A stretch of 64,000 nucleotides of DNA. It comes from CBDBND01 sp965262665. Lineage in GTDB: Bacteria > Pseudomonadota > Alphaproteobacteria > Rhodospirillales > Rhodospirillaceae. The position numbers were made by a program, and so were the translations under genes. The DNA lies in assembly GCA_965262665.1 (NCBI GenBank), contig CBDHFR010000002.1, positions 310,001 to 374,000 on the forward strand, written 5' to 3'. Every line of letters starts with the position of its first letter. Within the stretch, counting starts at the first letter, position 1. The notes below the pieces were generated by a model. The model saw only the letters and a program-made list of their open reading frames with translations. It was not told the DNA's origin and made no database searches. Shown piece by piece: positions 17,389 to 27,829 of the stretch.

Positions 17389-19041
17389 TAGTGGATGATC
17401 CGTTAATAATTTCACCTTTAAATTGAGAGAACATCGTCGTACCGCTACCTTGCGTGACGACAAACTCACTGAAACGAACATTGCCGACAATGGTTCCCTG
17501 ATTGTCGACGGTGCCGTCGCCGGCCATAAACAGACCGATACCGTTGGACCCACCGGTTATAGTCCCGGTTTCAGAATTCGTGATTCATCCATCCCCATGA
17601 ACGGCTACGCCCGCTTGTTCATTCGCAGTGATGGTTCCATCATTCATGACAGACCCGCCTCCAAAGATCTCCACGCCCTGACCTTCGGACCCAGTACCGC
17701 TAATGACACCACCAGCACTGTTGGTAATAGTGCCGCCGTTAAGGGGCCTAATTCCGGCATCGTTTTGACCGGTAATAGTGCCGCTGTTATCCAGTGTAAG
17801 CGGGCCACCCGCGACACTCACGGATGGGCCGACGGTTCCCGTGATCGTTCCCGCGTTGGTGATGGACACGGGCGTTGAGTCGAAGGAATTCACCAAGACA
17901 CCTGTTTCACCGGTAATGGAACCGCCAGCTGCATTGTTCAAACTGAACGGCTGCGCATCTGAATCGAGATCGGGGTAGTTGTCAGTCAAGCTGTCGCCGG
18001 TGATTTGAGAGTAAATACCAACGCCGTCAAAACTTGATAGTTGCTGATCCTGTCCATCTGGTGAGGCCAACGCGTCAATGGTGCCGCTGTTATCAATCGT
18101 TCCAAAGCCCATGTTGACCGTACCGTTTATGTTGCCGCCGTTGGTCAACTGCAGATAGTTGTTCGAGTGAATGCGGCCGTCGATAGTGCCGTCATTGTTG
18201 ATCGTGGAGATGGCACCAAAGTTTACAATTGTTGACGCGTTAAACGCGTTTGAGTCGGCGACTGCACCAAAAGCGCTTGCGGCGATGGTTTCGCCAGCAG
18301 CAACGCTTAGATCTAAAGCCGAAAAGTCCGGCACAAATACGGTAAACTCATCGCCGTCTATCATGTCGACGACTGCGCCTTCCCGAACTTCAAAAACATA
18401 TCGACCCGGATTGCCGATGTTGCTGGTAAAAACGAGCCCGGTAGAGGCGCTACTATCGAGAAATGAACCGGTGACCCGAGAACCTGATATCTCAAAGAAA
18501 CTACCAGTCACTCCTGTTCCAGCGGAATAACCAGCAGCAGCCGAAATACCGCCACTTGCAGAACCCGTATCCCCTTCAATCTGACCGTAATTAAACTCAA
18601 TATCAAAATTACCGGCTCCGGTGTCATTGCGGTCGAATAAAACGAGCTGGAAATCATTGGTTAAGTCAGAACTCAGGCCAAATCCCGTCACACCGGGCCA
18701 ATGGACGAAAAAAACTGTGTCGCTTCCGACAAGGCCTGTGCCGTAGGTTGTGAGACCAGAGCCCGTAATACTGGTGTTAACGTCAGCGAAGAAGGGCGCG
18801 ATGATTGGCTGTGTCACATCTCCTGTTAGGCCAAATGGGGTAAACGTTGGCAGAGCGCTGGTGAAAGTGATGTTCCCGTTGTTGTTGACAAATACGGTGT
18901 TCGATTGAACTCCAAAAAAATCCAAGCTAAAACCGACGTTAACCGCACCTGTTGAACCGTCATCATTCGCGGCCAGCACTTGAGTAGTGGCGTTGTCTAC
19001 CGTTCTAATCTGTGCTTCGGCCGCACATGGTGCGATCGCTA

Positions 19042-20098
19042 GAGCGTTTCCGCGGTTGAATGAATCAAAATTTTGTTGTCATGGTCTTGGCGGACTGATT
19101 CGATAGCCGCTTTGGCGGGGGCATCGTGGCTGTATCGGAAGACCTGCGTATTCGTTTGGCGAGGAAAGTGGCGTCGGGCATGTCGCGCCGTCAGGCGGCA
19201 GCCCTTTTTGAGGTGAGCGCAAGCTCGGCGGTGCGGTATGGCGGGCGATATGAAGACGAGGGGACTGTCGCGGTCAAGCCACGGCCGTCGCGCCAGCGCC
19301 GTCTTGATCCTTGACGGCGAGGATATCCTGCGCTGGATTAAGGAGACGCCAGACCCGACACTGCAAGAGCTGTCTGAGCGTCTGGACGAAGTTCACCAAG
19401 TGATTGCGCCGACTTCGACGATTAATGACTGGTTCCGCGCGCGCAAGATCAGCTTTAAAAAAACCGCCCACGCCAGTGAACAGGAACGCGCGGATGGGCA
19501 GGCAGCACGCGTGGTTTGGCGCCAACGTCAGGCCCGGCTCCCGGCCCATCCCGAGCGGGTCGGCAGGATCGTGTTCCTTGACGAAACAAGTATCAATACC
19601 AAAATGGCGCGCCTGCGGGGGCGCTGTCCCAGCGGCCAGCGGATGGTTGCCGCCATTCCCCATGGTCATTGGAAAACCATGACCTTCATTGCCGGATTGC
19701 GCGGTGACGGCCTGACCGCGCCCTGGGTGCCCTGATTTGATCGAGGGCGCCATGGACGGTGATGCATTCGAGCAGTACATCAAAACGCAACGCGCCCCGA
19801 CCCTTCAAAAAGGCGCTGTTGTTGTCCCCGGCAATCTGCCGGCCGACAAACGCGACGGTGCCAGGCGGGCGGTTGAAAAGCGGGGCGCATGGCTTTTGTT
19901 CCTGCCACCCTATGCGCCGGACTTCAACCCGATCGAGCTCGCATTTTCAAAGTTCAAAGCTCACATGAAGCGCTTAAAACCCCGCACCATCGATGATCTG
20001 TGGAAAGCCGCCGGTAACGTCTGCGGCCTCTTCAATCACGAGCACTGCAGGAACTTCTTGGTTGCTGACGGCTATGCGTCAGAATAAATCGGAAATGC
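19042..20098 (+). mobile_element. Defective IS630-type element, copy 1 (1057 bp)
   Basis: Ends are GAGCGTTTCCGCGGTTGAATG at the left, shown as far as GAGCGTTTCC, and (inverted) GCATTTCCGATTTATTCTGA at the right, flanked by TA at 19040-19041 and 20099-20100. The transposase is in three frames: MAVSEDLRIRLARKVASGMS to SRQRRLDP (19126-19314); EDILRWIKETPDPTLQELSE to GDGLTAPWVP (to 19735); and MIEGAMDGDAFEQYIKTQ to the end (19737-20087). One extra T near 19312 causes the first break and a small indel near 19736 the second. The second catalytic Asp is replaced: VVPGNLPADK instead of the usual DNLPAHK. Inserted in the signal-peptide region of the autotransporter gene. Confidence 0.9.
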
Positions 20099-20128
20099 TA
20101 TAGAAACAGCCACAAATTTACCTTTACT

Positions 20129-20197
20129 CACCCTTGGTAAGGGTGGGGCCGATAGTTCGATTCTATCCGGCGGCACCATTTACGCTAGTAAAATCAA
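20129..20197 (+). repeat. attR-like direct repeat of tRNA-Thr 3' half (69 bp)
   Basis: Identical over 69 bases to 10646-10714, but without the 5' half of the tRNA, so it is not a functional tRNA gene. It marks the right end of the island. The autotransporter gene begins directly next to it, and its start codon is missing, probably left on the donor side of the recombination. Confidence 0.9.
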
Positions 20198-20208
20198 AGA
20201 CTTATTTT

Positions 20209-20406
20209 TTACGCTTTTGGGACCATTTTTCTGGTGGTGCACGGGTGGCGCAGTTTTTTTGCGTAAAATCGCCTCCATTGTGCAGCTTTTAATGCAGCAG
20301 CTTTTTGGTCTCCGTTGCAGTACGTGCTCGAATCGCCGCGACGACTTTCAACCACATACACTCCCCTTCGACGGCTGCTTCCCGCCCAAGCCATAACAAT
20401 ACTCAA
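20209..20406 (-). CDS. Possible small protein, unknown
   Basis: A 65-codon frame starting MSIVMAWAGSSRRRGVYVVE and ending TTRKMVPKA, rich in Arg and Lys. I recognise no family. It lies just outside the attR-like repeat, where the native chromosome resumes. It may be a spurious frame. Confidence 0.2.
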   Translation of the reverse strand: MSIVMAWAGSSRRRGVYVVESRRGDSSTYCNGDQKAAALKAAQWRRFYAKKLRHPCTTRKMVPKA

Positions 20407-20481
20407 CCAACTTCTGGTCTAGTTTTAGGAAGCTAGGACAGGGACATTGTCGACTACTTTCGAAAAGAAAAAAGAGACGCC

Positions 20482-20874
20482 CTACTCCTCGGTGACATCC
20501 TCCTCGCCAATGCTATCCGCATAGGTTCGGCGCCCTTCATCGCGCTCTATTACTTCGCGTTGATCTGACACGCTACGGAACACCCTGCCTATGTATGCCG
20601 ACCGCTTTGCTCGGCGGGTCGACTGGATTTGTTCAGTGAGGCGGTACTCTTCGATGTCTGACCGGCTAACAAAGCCTTTTTCATCCATAACGGTTTCAAT
20701 GGTGTCCAAGCGATCAATCACAACCGACAGTTCCTGGGTCAAGGCCAGTATGGTCGCATGCATTTGATCCATCGACGGGTCGTCGAAGTACTGTGGCCGC
20801 TGGCCACGTGCATAGCGCCTCGGAATCACTCCGGATTGGTCGGTGAGTCCTCCGCCAGTCAATCCATCAGACAT
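20482..20874 (-). CDS. Hypothetical protein with coiled-coil-like centre
   Basis: 130 residues: a polar Gly-rich N-terminus (MSDGLTGGGLTDQSG), a central stretch with regular hydrophobic spacing (MHATILALTQELSVVIDRLD), and a charged C-terminus (EEDVTEE). No family recognised and no signal peptide. It starts 9 bases after the methyltransferase gene ends, so it is probably the last gene of that transcription unit. The close spacing and clean frame support a real gene. Confidence 0.6.
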   Translation of the reverse strand: MSDGLTGGGLTDQSGVIPRRYARGQRPQYFDDPSMDQMHATILALTQELSVVIDRLDTIETVMDEKGFVSRSDIEEYRLTEQIQSTRRAKRSAYIGRVFRSVSDQREVIERDEGRRTYADSIGEEDVTEE

Positions 20875-20883
20875 TTGATTCTC

Positions 20884-22053
20884 CTACTTGCGGGCCGAGA
20901 AATACCAGAAACCGCCACCGCCACGGTCGGTCCCCACGATCTCGTCCGGACCGGCATTGACTTCTAATTCGTTGGTCGAGGCAACACTCGGTTCCATGGA
21001 TGTGAAAACACCTTCAGCCTTAAAACCGGCTTTCACACACAGGGCTTCCATATCCATCTCATGGATGATGCTCCAAAAGGGCTCATTGTTATTCAAAGTG
21101 TCCCAGTCGGCGAGGAATTGTTCGAATGGGCTTTTGCCGTCGAAGGGCGGCTGTTCACCTACTATAAGCGCGCCACCAGGCTTGAGAATGCGATGGGCTT
21201 CACCAATGATGTTCTCGACAGCTGTGCGGGATGTCTCGTGAAATGTGGTGACGCTGACCACAACATCAACGCTGTTGTCTTCAAGATTTGTGTGCTCAGC
21301 GTTTTGTTGAGAGAAATGAACCGCTATACCGAGGGATTCAGCCCGCGCATGGGAGTAGCGCAATTCAGCGGCGCTCACGTCTATGCCATACACGTCGGCT
21401 TCCGGAAACGCTTCCTTGAGCGCACACGTCGGGCCGCCCATACCGCTGCCAAAATCGATGATCTTTTCAGGCCGAATGTCGGAATAATATTTCTTAATAA
21501 ACTGAACGGCCGACTTGCCCACACCATCCAATTTCGCGCCGAAGAGACCGTCGGTGAAAATATAGGTGCCCCGGTCATACAGAGCACCCGCTGTAATGTC
21601 GCCGGGACTCAAGTCGGCTGCGTATCCACCCGGCATAACGTGATGATCGTTGTCGCGAATATAGCGAGGAACCTCAAAATCTGGATCAAGCGTGAGGCTG
21701 CCCAACGTCTCCCCGCTCGTGAGCTGTTCGGCGCGCGCAATGAGATTGGACAATTGGCGCTGAATACTCTCATCAATGGAATCCCACAACAGTTCCTGTG
21801 TCGAACGCTGAAACGAGCTGGCAAGTTGATAGTACGGGTGACGCTGCATCGCGCGGCGGATTTCATGACGGGTTAGCGGTTCTCGCTGTTCGCTTTTCTT
21901 GAACTGGGGAAGCACCTTCTTTTCGTAAACGCTAACAATTCCCGGCATGATCTCGTTCATGGAATGTTGCGCCACGCTAAAGACGAACTCCTGACGTGCC
22001 TCTTCATCGGCCGTCGGTTTTGGTAAAACGTCATGTTCAAATTGAAGTGGCAT
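20884..22053 (-). CDS. Class I SAM-dependent methyltransferase
   Basis: 389 residues. A helical N-terminal region of about 170 residues leads to HHVMPGGYAADLSPGDITAG. The Rossmann methyltransferase domain follows: KIIDFGSGMGGPT (motif I, SAM binding), DVYGIDVSAAELRYSHARA (motif II), VDVVVSVTTFHE (motif IV) and AHRILKPGGALIVGE (motif VI). The substrate is unknown; the neighbours suggest a small molecule. A decayed paralogue with the same N-terminal architecture is at 62339-63540. It lies 17 bases downstream of the bicupin gene, in a minus-strand run of six genes with short gaps. Confidence 0.85.
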   Translation of the reverse strand: MPLQFEHDVLPKPTADEEARQEFVFSVAQHSMNEIMPGIVSVYEKKVLPQFKKSEQREPLTRHEIRRAMQRHPYYQLASSFQRSTQELLWDSIDESIQRQLSNLIARAEQLTSGETLGSLTLDPDFEVPRYIRDNDHHVMPGGYAADLSPGDITAGALYDRGTYIFTDGLFGAKLDGVGKSAVQFIKKYYSDIRPEKIIDFGSGMGGPTCALKEAFPEADVYGIDVSAAELRYSHARAESLGIAVHFSQQNAEHTNLEDNSVDVVVSVTTFHETSRTAVENIIGEAHRILKPGGALIVGEQPPFDGKSPFEQFLADWDTLNNNEPFWSIIHEMDMEALCVKAGFKAEGVFTSMEPSVASTNELEVNAGPDEIVGTDRGGGGFWYFSARK

Positions 22054-22070
22054 GGCCTACTCCCCTTGTA

Positions 22071-22889
22071 CTAGATCCATCCGCCCCAGGGCTGTAGATC
22101 GGCAGCGCCAGACTCTTGGCTTTCGCTCAGATAGCGTTCGGTTTGTGATTGAGCAACATCCGACGCCGAGAAGTCAAAGTCGATCATTCTTTCCCCGCGG
22201 GCGAACCAGACGGCACCAGTGCGCGTTGCCTGAGGGCCGTGGGGAACTTCGCCGGAACGGAAGATATACGTACCGCCGGTGACTTGCCCGGCCATACCCA
22301 TAAGGAATTCACCTTCAAGCAAGACCAGTTCCTCCCAAGTTTCGTGAGTTTCAAGCCTTGGGTCGAACCAACGACCCGCCATATGCGTGACCAGGGTATA
22401 AGCTGAGGTCACTGGATCTTGCCGGATCATCTTGTAGCGCAGCCCCTCCCCCACCTCTGATGCCGGGCGCCCTTCAAAGTCGGGCACCGGAACCCATGGA
22501 ACCTCGTTGATATCAGCAATGTATTCGGGTGCTGTTTTTTGAGCATCACCGGAGGCCGGATTTACCATCCACAACAAGGCGCAAGGTTCAGTCGTCGTAA
22601 GCCGTTTGAGCAGTGTGCCAGCAGAGAGATGGAGGTAGGCGCCCCGATTCATATCCCACTCATCAATGGATAGTGCCCCCTCAAGGATTAGGACTTCCAG
22701 GTCGTTGGCAAGTGGTTCGGAAGGTTGCCAGTACCAGTAGGGCGCGACTTTAACGAAGCATGTTTGAGCATTGGAGTCAGGATCGTGACTCAGGGTCACG
22801 GACCGCGATCCGACCTCACTGGGTATTAATGGATCGGGTGCAAGAGGCAACGCCGGCACATCCAGAAACTCAACGCGTGATCGGCTCAT
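22071..22889 (-). CDS. Two-domain cupin protein
   Basis: About 272 residues from MSRSRVEFLDVPALPLAPDP. It shows two cupin-like halves, the first around ANDLEVLILEGALSIDEWDM and the second around HETWEELVLLEGEFLMGMAG with YIFRSGEVPHGPQ. The layout resembles ChrR-like/DUF4437 bicupins. The His and Glu residues of the second half could bind metal. Function may be an oxygenase, isomerase or binding protein; the sequence does not decide. The start at 22889 is preferred over the longer frame to 22937, which overlaps the SnoaL gene. Confidence 0.7.
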   Translation of the reverse strand: MSRSRVEFLDVPALPLAPDPLIPSEVGSRSVTLSHDPDSNAQTCFVKVAPYWYWQPSEPLANDLEVLILEGALSIDEWDMNRGAYLHLSAGTLLKRLTTTEPCALLWMVNPASGDAQKTAPEYIADINEVPWVPVPDFEGRPASEVGEGLRYKMIRQDPVTSAYTLVTHMAGRWFDPRLETHETWEELVLLEGEFLMGMAGQVTGGTYIFRSGEVPHGPQATRTGAVWFARGERMIDFDFSASDVAQSQTERYLSESQESGAADLQPWGGWI

Positions 22890-22917
22890 TGGCCCCCCCT
22901 CGATATTCGTCACGGCC

Positions 22918-23328
22918 TTAAGCCGGTCTTTGACCACCGCATAAGATTTCTGTCACGCGTTCCGTATCACAGTATTCCTTGGCGTGAGCCAACTTACCGT
23001 CCCGCCAACGCATGAGGTAATGATATTGGTTCTCATAAAGTTGTCCCGACGCCATTACGCCGCGGGATTCAGTTTCTACTGCCACATACTCACCTTCAGC
23101 GATGATGGTCTTAACTTGATATTTGAGGCCTTCCGGAAAAGTATCCAGCACAGTTCCGGCGAGTGCAAGAATCTGATCCTTGGCAAAAGTGCCCGAGACC
23201 AAAGTATCGCCCATCACCTCAATAACACCGTCATCTGCGAAAATATCGAGCAATGCGCCGGTGTCGTTGCGATCTAGCGCGTCAAAATAGTCACGTGCAC
23301 GTTGTTTATTGCGTTCCTGTTCGGACAT
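22918..23328 (-). CDS. SnoaL-like / NTF2-fold protein
   Basis: 136 residues. The N-terminal helix RARDYFDALDRNDTGALLDI and the following FADDGVIEVMGDTLVSG are typical of SnoaL-like NTF2-fold proteins. The later YHYLMRWRDGKLAHAKEYCDTERV completes the fold. Members include ketosteroid-isomerase-like enzymes and cyclases acting on small ligands. No signal peptide, so probably cytoplasmic. Short gaps to the bicupin and EthD genes suggest co-transcription. Confidence 0.85.
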   Translation of the reverse strand: MSEQERNKQRARDYFDALDRNDTGALLDIFADDGVIEVMGDTLVSGTFAKDQILALAGTVLDTFPEGLKYQVKTIIAEGEYVAVETESRGVMASGQLYENQYHYLMRWRDGKLAHAKEYCDTERVTEILCGGQRPA

Positions 23329-23352
23329 AAGTCCTCCAACACTGAAGTGTCT

Positions 23353-24069
23353 TTAGGCCGCCCCTTCAACAATCAATATTAACTTGTCTCGCGTATCCAT
23401 AAAGTTGAGCTGATCCTTATAGTTTCTTTCAGCGGCCTCAGGAGTGGACTCCGCATCCGCCATGGCCTGCGCCAAGTCTTCAAACCAAAACTCAGCGATA
23501 CCGTCGAAGACGGGAGCGCGACCCCCCTCGTATTCGGATTCTACTGTGTGACATTGGACATAGCGGTGAATAATCGGCAGCACCTCTACTGCGACTTTGG
23601 CGTGGGAGTTGCGCCAATAATCGCGGAAGTGCTCGACGGTCGTACCGTCCCGCATATTGATCGGACAGACCATTTTCTGCGCAATATGTGCAAAAGGCGC
23701 GTCTTTCATGACAAAGACACGCGACGCCACGACTGGTGAGTGTTTGTTGTCGATAATGGGATCGAGCTGAGCGGCAATCGCGCCGTCATGCAAAGACCGC
23801 TGCGTATCGACGGCAGCCCCCTCACTCTCACATTCGATTTCCAACACGGCGTCATAATCAGGGTTGTCGGACGGCGTATAGGCATTTTCATGCTGATGGC
23901 CAGCGGCCAGAGTAAAGAAATGAGAAGCAGCATTGTCCGTACTCAGCGTCTCCTTCATTGCACTAAGCGCATTTTTAAAGTCGTCTTGTGACACCGCCTG
24001 GAGACGGCGGAGAAAATGGAAGACTTTATACGTTCCTGCCGTTTTGTCCGCTGAGGATGACATATTCAT
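23353..24069 (-). CDS. EthD-domain protein
   Basis: 238 residues forming two dimeric alpha-beta barrel halves. The C-terminal half carries the EthD pattern: MRDGTTVEHFRDYWRNSHAK, FDGIAEFWFED and LNFMDTRDKLILIVEG. EthD proteins often accompany degradation of ethers, aromatics or polyketide-like compounds, where they act as small isomerases or stability factors. It lies between the interrupted MFS transporter gene and the SnoaL-like gene and is itself intact. Confidence 0.82.
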   Translation of the reverse strand: MNMSSSADKTAGTYKVFHFLRRLQAVSQDDFKNALSAMKETLSTDNAASHFFTLAAGHQHENAYTPSDNPDYDAVLEIECESEGAAVDTQRSLHDGAIAAQLDPIIDNKHSPVVASRVFVMKDAPFAHIAQKMVCPINMRDGTTVEHFRDYWRNSHAKVAVEVLPIIHRYVQCHTVESEYEGGRAPVFDGIAEFWFEDLAQAMADAESTPEAAERNYKDQLNFMDTRDKLILIVEGAA

Positions 24070-26328
24070 ACGCCCTGTTTTCCTTGCCAGGCTGTAAGCT
24101 GGTTATAGATCTATCAGTCCAATTTGCTTAACGGGAAATCTCCTCTAGCTCCAGTCCTGAGCGAATATTGTCGAGAGAGAAAATGGCTGCGGCAGCGATG
24201 AGCATTGATGGAACAACAGCCCAGGTGAAAGCCCATTGCCATCCGATGGTCTCAATCGCGATTGTCACTACGATGGGAAAGATGGCATGGCCGAGATAGA
24301 GCGCAAATGAAGCTGCAAACCCGACTGCCGTCGCACGCACGCGCGTGGGGAAGACTTCTACGATGAGCATATTGAGTGCGGCCGCGTTGCCGTAAAAAAA
24401 GGCGGCCATAATTCCAAACCACAGCATGTCTTCAAACTGACTTTGCGGCAGCCATAGCAGACCAAGAGTCGCAATGGCACCGAGCACGGCCCAAATGACG
24501 CAGGTGTTCCGGCGGGTTATGACAAACTCACCAATAAAAGCGACAGCGATGTAGCCCAGCACACCGATACCGTAGGACATACCCACCATTGCGGTGGCGG
24601 TTTCGATTGGATAGCCGCGGAATTGGTTGAAATATGCCGGAAAGAAGAACGCAGTCCCGGCATAGGCGCCACCAAAGAAAAAGAACGCAATAAAGAACGC
24701 CACCGTACGTTTGCGCAGATCCGGCGCAAACAACTCAGAGAGTCTCTGCAAGAACGGTTCAGTGTCCGACTTGGAGTCCACCTGTCGCTGATTTCGCTCT
24801 TCCGTAAACCGTTTGCTTTCCGGCAATCTGCGCACCAGCAGAAAGGCGATCGGGATGACCAACAAGGCCGGAAGAAAGATGTAGCGCCAGCCAAAGTTGG
24901 CGATCAGAGGAACAACAAACAAAGAGGCAACGAACCAACCGATGGGATATCCGCACTGGATAAGCCCTACCATCAGTCCCCGGAAGCGGGATGGCGCAGC
25001 TTCAGCGACAAAAGCGATGGTGATCGGCCCGAGGCCATTGCTGAACCCCATGGCGAGCATACGCACCACGGTCAAACTGACCAACCCAATGACAAAGGTA
25101 TGGAGCCCAACCAAAAGCGCTGAGACGGCGAGACAAAACAAAAACATTGTCCGTCGGCCATAGCGGTCAGTCAGAGTGCCAATGACGGCAGCCGTCACCG
25201 CCGCAAAAGTAAAAGACAGAGCAAGGACCCAGCCCACGTCAGTTATGGGCGCGTTGAATTCCTCTTGGATTCCGGGGATTGCGTACCCGAATAGCGATTG
25301 GTCCATGCTGGTGAGGGTCCAGCCCACCATGCAGGTTATGAAAACGATTACGCGATTATCCCCTTAACGTGTGTAGTGGGCGGTGACACCATGCGCACCG
25401 CACGTCTTGGGAGGGGATTATGGCTGAGGGCGCGGAGGGAGATATGACCATCTCGTTCCAAATCACTTATGATGGTGAGAAAGAACTTGAGCGCTCAATG
25501 GATGTGCAATCTCTAGCGCCCGCGCTGCTTGGATTTGGTAATTTAATTAGAGAGGCAAATACAACGCTTAACGGTGATAGAACGGCAGTGAAACTGCTTG
25601 TCCGGTCCGATTTTGAGAATAAATGCTTTAGTATTGACTTCCAGCTTGTTCAATCGCTAATTGAGCAAGCTAAGGTACTTTTCGGAAACCCTAACGTTGC
25701 GACAGCAAAAGAACTTCTGGAATGGTTAGAAATATTAGCGCCAAAGGCCTCAGCTATTGGCGCTGGCGGTTTTGGTATTTGGGGTTACCTGAAATGGAAA
25801 AACGGGCATTTTCCAACGAATGTAACTCAAATAGAAGATCCCACTAGGGCTGGAATGGTGAAAGTAGAGGTGGGAACAGGTGCGAACGTTGGATCAATTG
25901 TTATCCATAACCACGTTCATCAATTAGCAGAGAATCCTGGCGTCAAGAACGCCATAATTCAAACCATCGCGCCAATTGAAGAAGGTGATTACCAGCGCCT
26001 CGAGTTGACGTTGCTCCCAAAATCCGGACCAGGTGGTTCTTCACCTATGCGGCCTGATCGATGGTCATATCTCTCCTGGCCTGTGCCGGCGTCCGGTAGC
26101 CGATGCTCGAGTGGCGCCGTCGTTGGTTATAGAAGATCTCGATGTACTCGAATAGCGCAGCCCTGGCCTCGCGCCGGGTACGAAACGGGTACGGTGCACG
26201 AGTTCGGTCTTGAGAGACCCAAAGAAGCTCTCCATGGGGGCATTGTCGAGGCAATTCCCCTTGCGGCTCATGGCGGCCTTGATGCCGTGGAGGCGGAGCA
26301 GTTTGCGGTCGTCACCGCAGGCATATTG

Positions 26329-27098
26329 GGCGGGTTCAACCGGTCGTCGCAACACGTTCAGTTTGACTGGCCTGCAAGCACTGGTCCAGAGCTTCGGCGG
26401 GAGTTCTCCATCCGAGGGTCTTGCGGGGCCGTGTATTGAGCGCGTCAGCAACAACTGCGAGTACGTCCGGACTGTGTGCGCTCAGATCGGTTCCTTTCGG
26501 GAAGTACTGTCGAAGCAATCCATTGGTGTTCTCGTTCGTTCCGCGTTGCCAAGGGCTGTGCGGTTCGCAGAAGTAGACGGGAAGGCCGGTTGCGATCTGC
26601 AGATCCGCATGCCTGGCCATCTCTGCTCCCTGGTCCCAGGTCAGCGAGCGGCGAAGCTGCGCTGGCAATGTCGTGATCGTCCGGGCGATGGCATCGCGAA
26701 CCGCTTCAGCCCCATGCTCGCTCCAGCCGGCAAGCGCAGGCCCGTTCTTCACGCGCGGGACGGTGCCGTGGCCTTCCATTCGGGGAAGATGCAGCAGCAT
26801 TGTGAACCGCGTGGCGCGTTCCACCAGAGTGCCGATCGCCGATCTGCCCAAGCCGATGATCAGGTCACCTTCCCAGTGTCCGGGTACCGGAGGGGATACA
26901 CCGGCATCTCGGGCCGCGTCCTCGCTCGAACGCCCCGTCGCAATCGCTGCCCAGAACCGAACAAGCTCCTCATGCCGTGCCGAGTCCGGTCGACCTGGCG
27001 AATGCAACTTGCTCCGTCCAGACCGATCCGACCGCCGTCTGCGTACCGTCATAGCAACCTCCTATGCCAGAGTGTTGCGACGACCGATTGAACCCGCC
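26329..27098 (-). mobile_element. IS30-family element, internally deleted (770 bp)
   Basis: Ends are near-perfect inverted repeats, GGCGGGTTCAACCGGTCG at the left and GGCGGGTTCAATCGGTCG inverted at the right. TTG is duplicated at 26326-26328 and 27099-27101. The transposase frame (27052-26336) joins an N-terminal part (ARHEELVRFWAAIATGRSSE) directly to the catalytic part (VPGHWEGDLIIG, PLGWRTPAEALD-like LGWRTPAEAL). About 150 residues are missing between them. The catalytic DDE region GDLI, TWDQGAEMARH and PHSPWQRGTNENTNG is still present. It lies in orfB of the first IS3. Confidence 0.88.
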
Positions 27099-27553
27099 TT
27101 GGCTCCCTCTATCGCAATGGTGGATCAGCCCCATGGGCGGCCGGCGGTTGCGGATCGCCATCGTCAGCGCATCCTCGCACAGGACGCTCTTCAGCCGCTC
27201 GGACATCGACCAGCCGACGATCTCCATCGTGGCCAGATCCTTGACGGCGGCGAGGTAGAGCCAGCCTTCGTCAGTTGGGATGTAGGAGATGTCAGCGCGC
27301 CAGACCGCATCGGGCGCAACGGCTTCGAAGTTGCGGTCAAGCAGATTGGGCGCGATCGCATGGGAGTGGCGGCTGTCGGTGGTGATTGGCGCCCGCCGCC
27401 TGCCGCGCGGTGGACGAATGCCGTTCTCTCGCATGAGCTTGGCGACCGTGCGCTTCGAGATGCGAAAGCCGCGGGCCTTCAACTCGGCATGGACTGGTAC
27501 CGGTAAAATGGAGAGTGCCTTCTGTTAAAGTTTAAACTCAACAGGAGGCCCAT

Positions 27554-27829
27554 ATGGGTATCGGAAGAACTGAGGAATTTCGTTCTGAAGCCGTTCGGAT
27601 TGCATTGACGAGCGGGCTATCACACAAGCAAGTTGCCGCCGATCTTGGCATTGGCCTGTCTACATTAGGCAAGTGGATTACCAGTCATAAGCACACTGAG
27701 CTGCTGTCCGGTCCTCATAATGATAAAGACAAGGAATTGGCTCGCCTTTGCAAGGAGAACAGGACATTGCGTGAGGAGCGGGACATTTTAAAAAAAGCGA
27801 CGGCCTTCTTCGCCAGCCAAAGCCGATGA
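27554..27829 (+). CDS. IS3-family transposase OrfA
   Basis: 91 residues with helix-turn-helix (SHKQVAADLGIGLSTLGKWI) and a C-terminal leucine-zipper-like region (LARLCKENRTLREERDILKK). A strong ribosome binding site AGGAGG precedes the ATG. The stretch TTTTAAAAAAAGCG at 27786-27799 is a slippery site at which frameshifting would create an OrfAB fusion. The stop overlaps the orfB start (ATGA). Confidence 0.92.
   Translation: MGIGRTEEFRSEAVRIALTSGLSHKQVAADLGIGLSTLGKWITSHKHTELLSGPHNDKDKELARLCKENRTLREERDILKKATAFFASQSR

Larger units (their letters stand above)
13708..20127 (-). pseudogene. Autotransporter adhesin with NIDO-like domain, disrupted by three IS630-type insertions
   Basis: In order on the minus strand: signal-peptide remnant (LWLFLAIAPCAAEA) at 20127-20099, interrupted by an IS630-type element; a NIDO-like domain (NNNGNITFTSALPTFTPFG); and a long passenger of repeats such as NSGTI and NAGTI. 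An in-frame TGA follows at 17585-17587, then the deletion derivative at 16983-17388. The passenger continues to LLSVGGTPDT, where an intact element sits at 14851-15903. The C-terminal beta-barrel ends SIGLNIRYTF at 13708. Removing the 16983-17388 insert and one TA joins the frame exactly. A frameshift at a G5 run near 14350-14354 separates IGG from ADRLVGERG. No start codon remains: the frame is closed by TGA at the attR-like repeat. Such proteins are surface-exposed adhesins. Confidence 0.85.
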
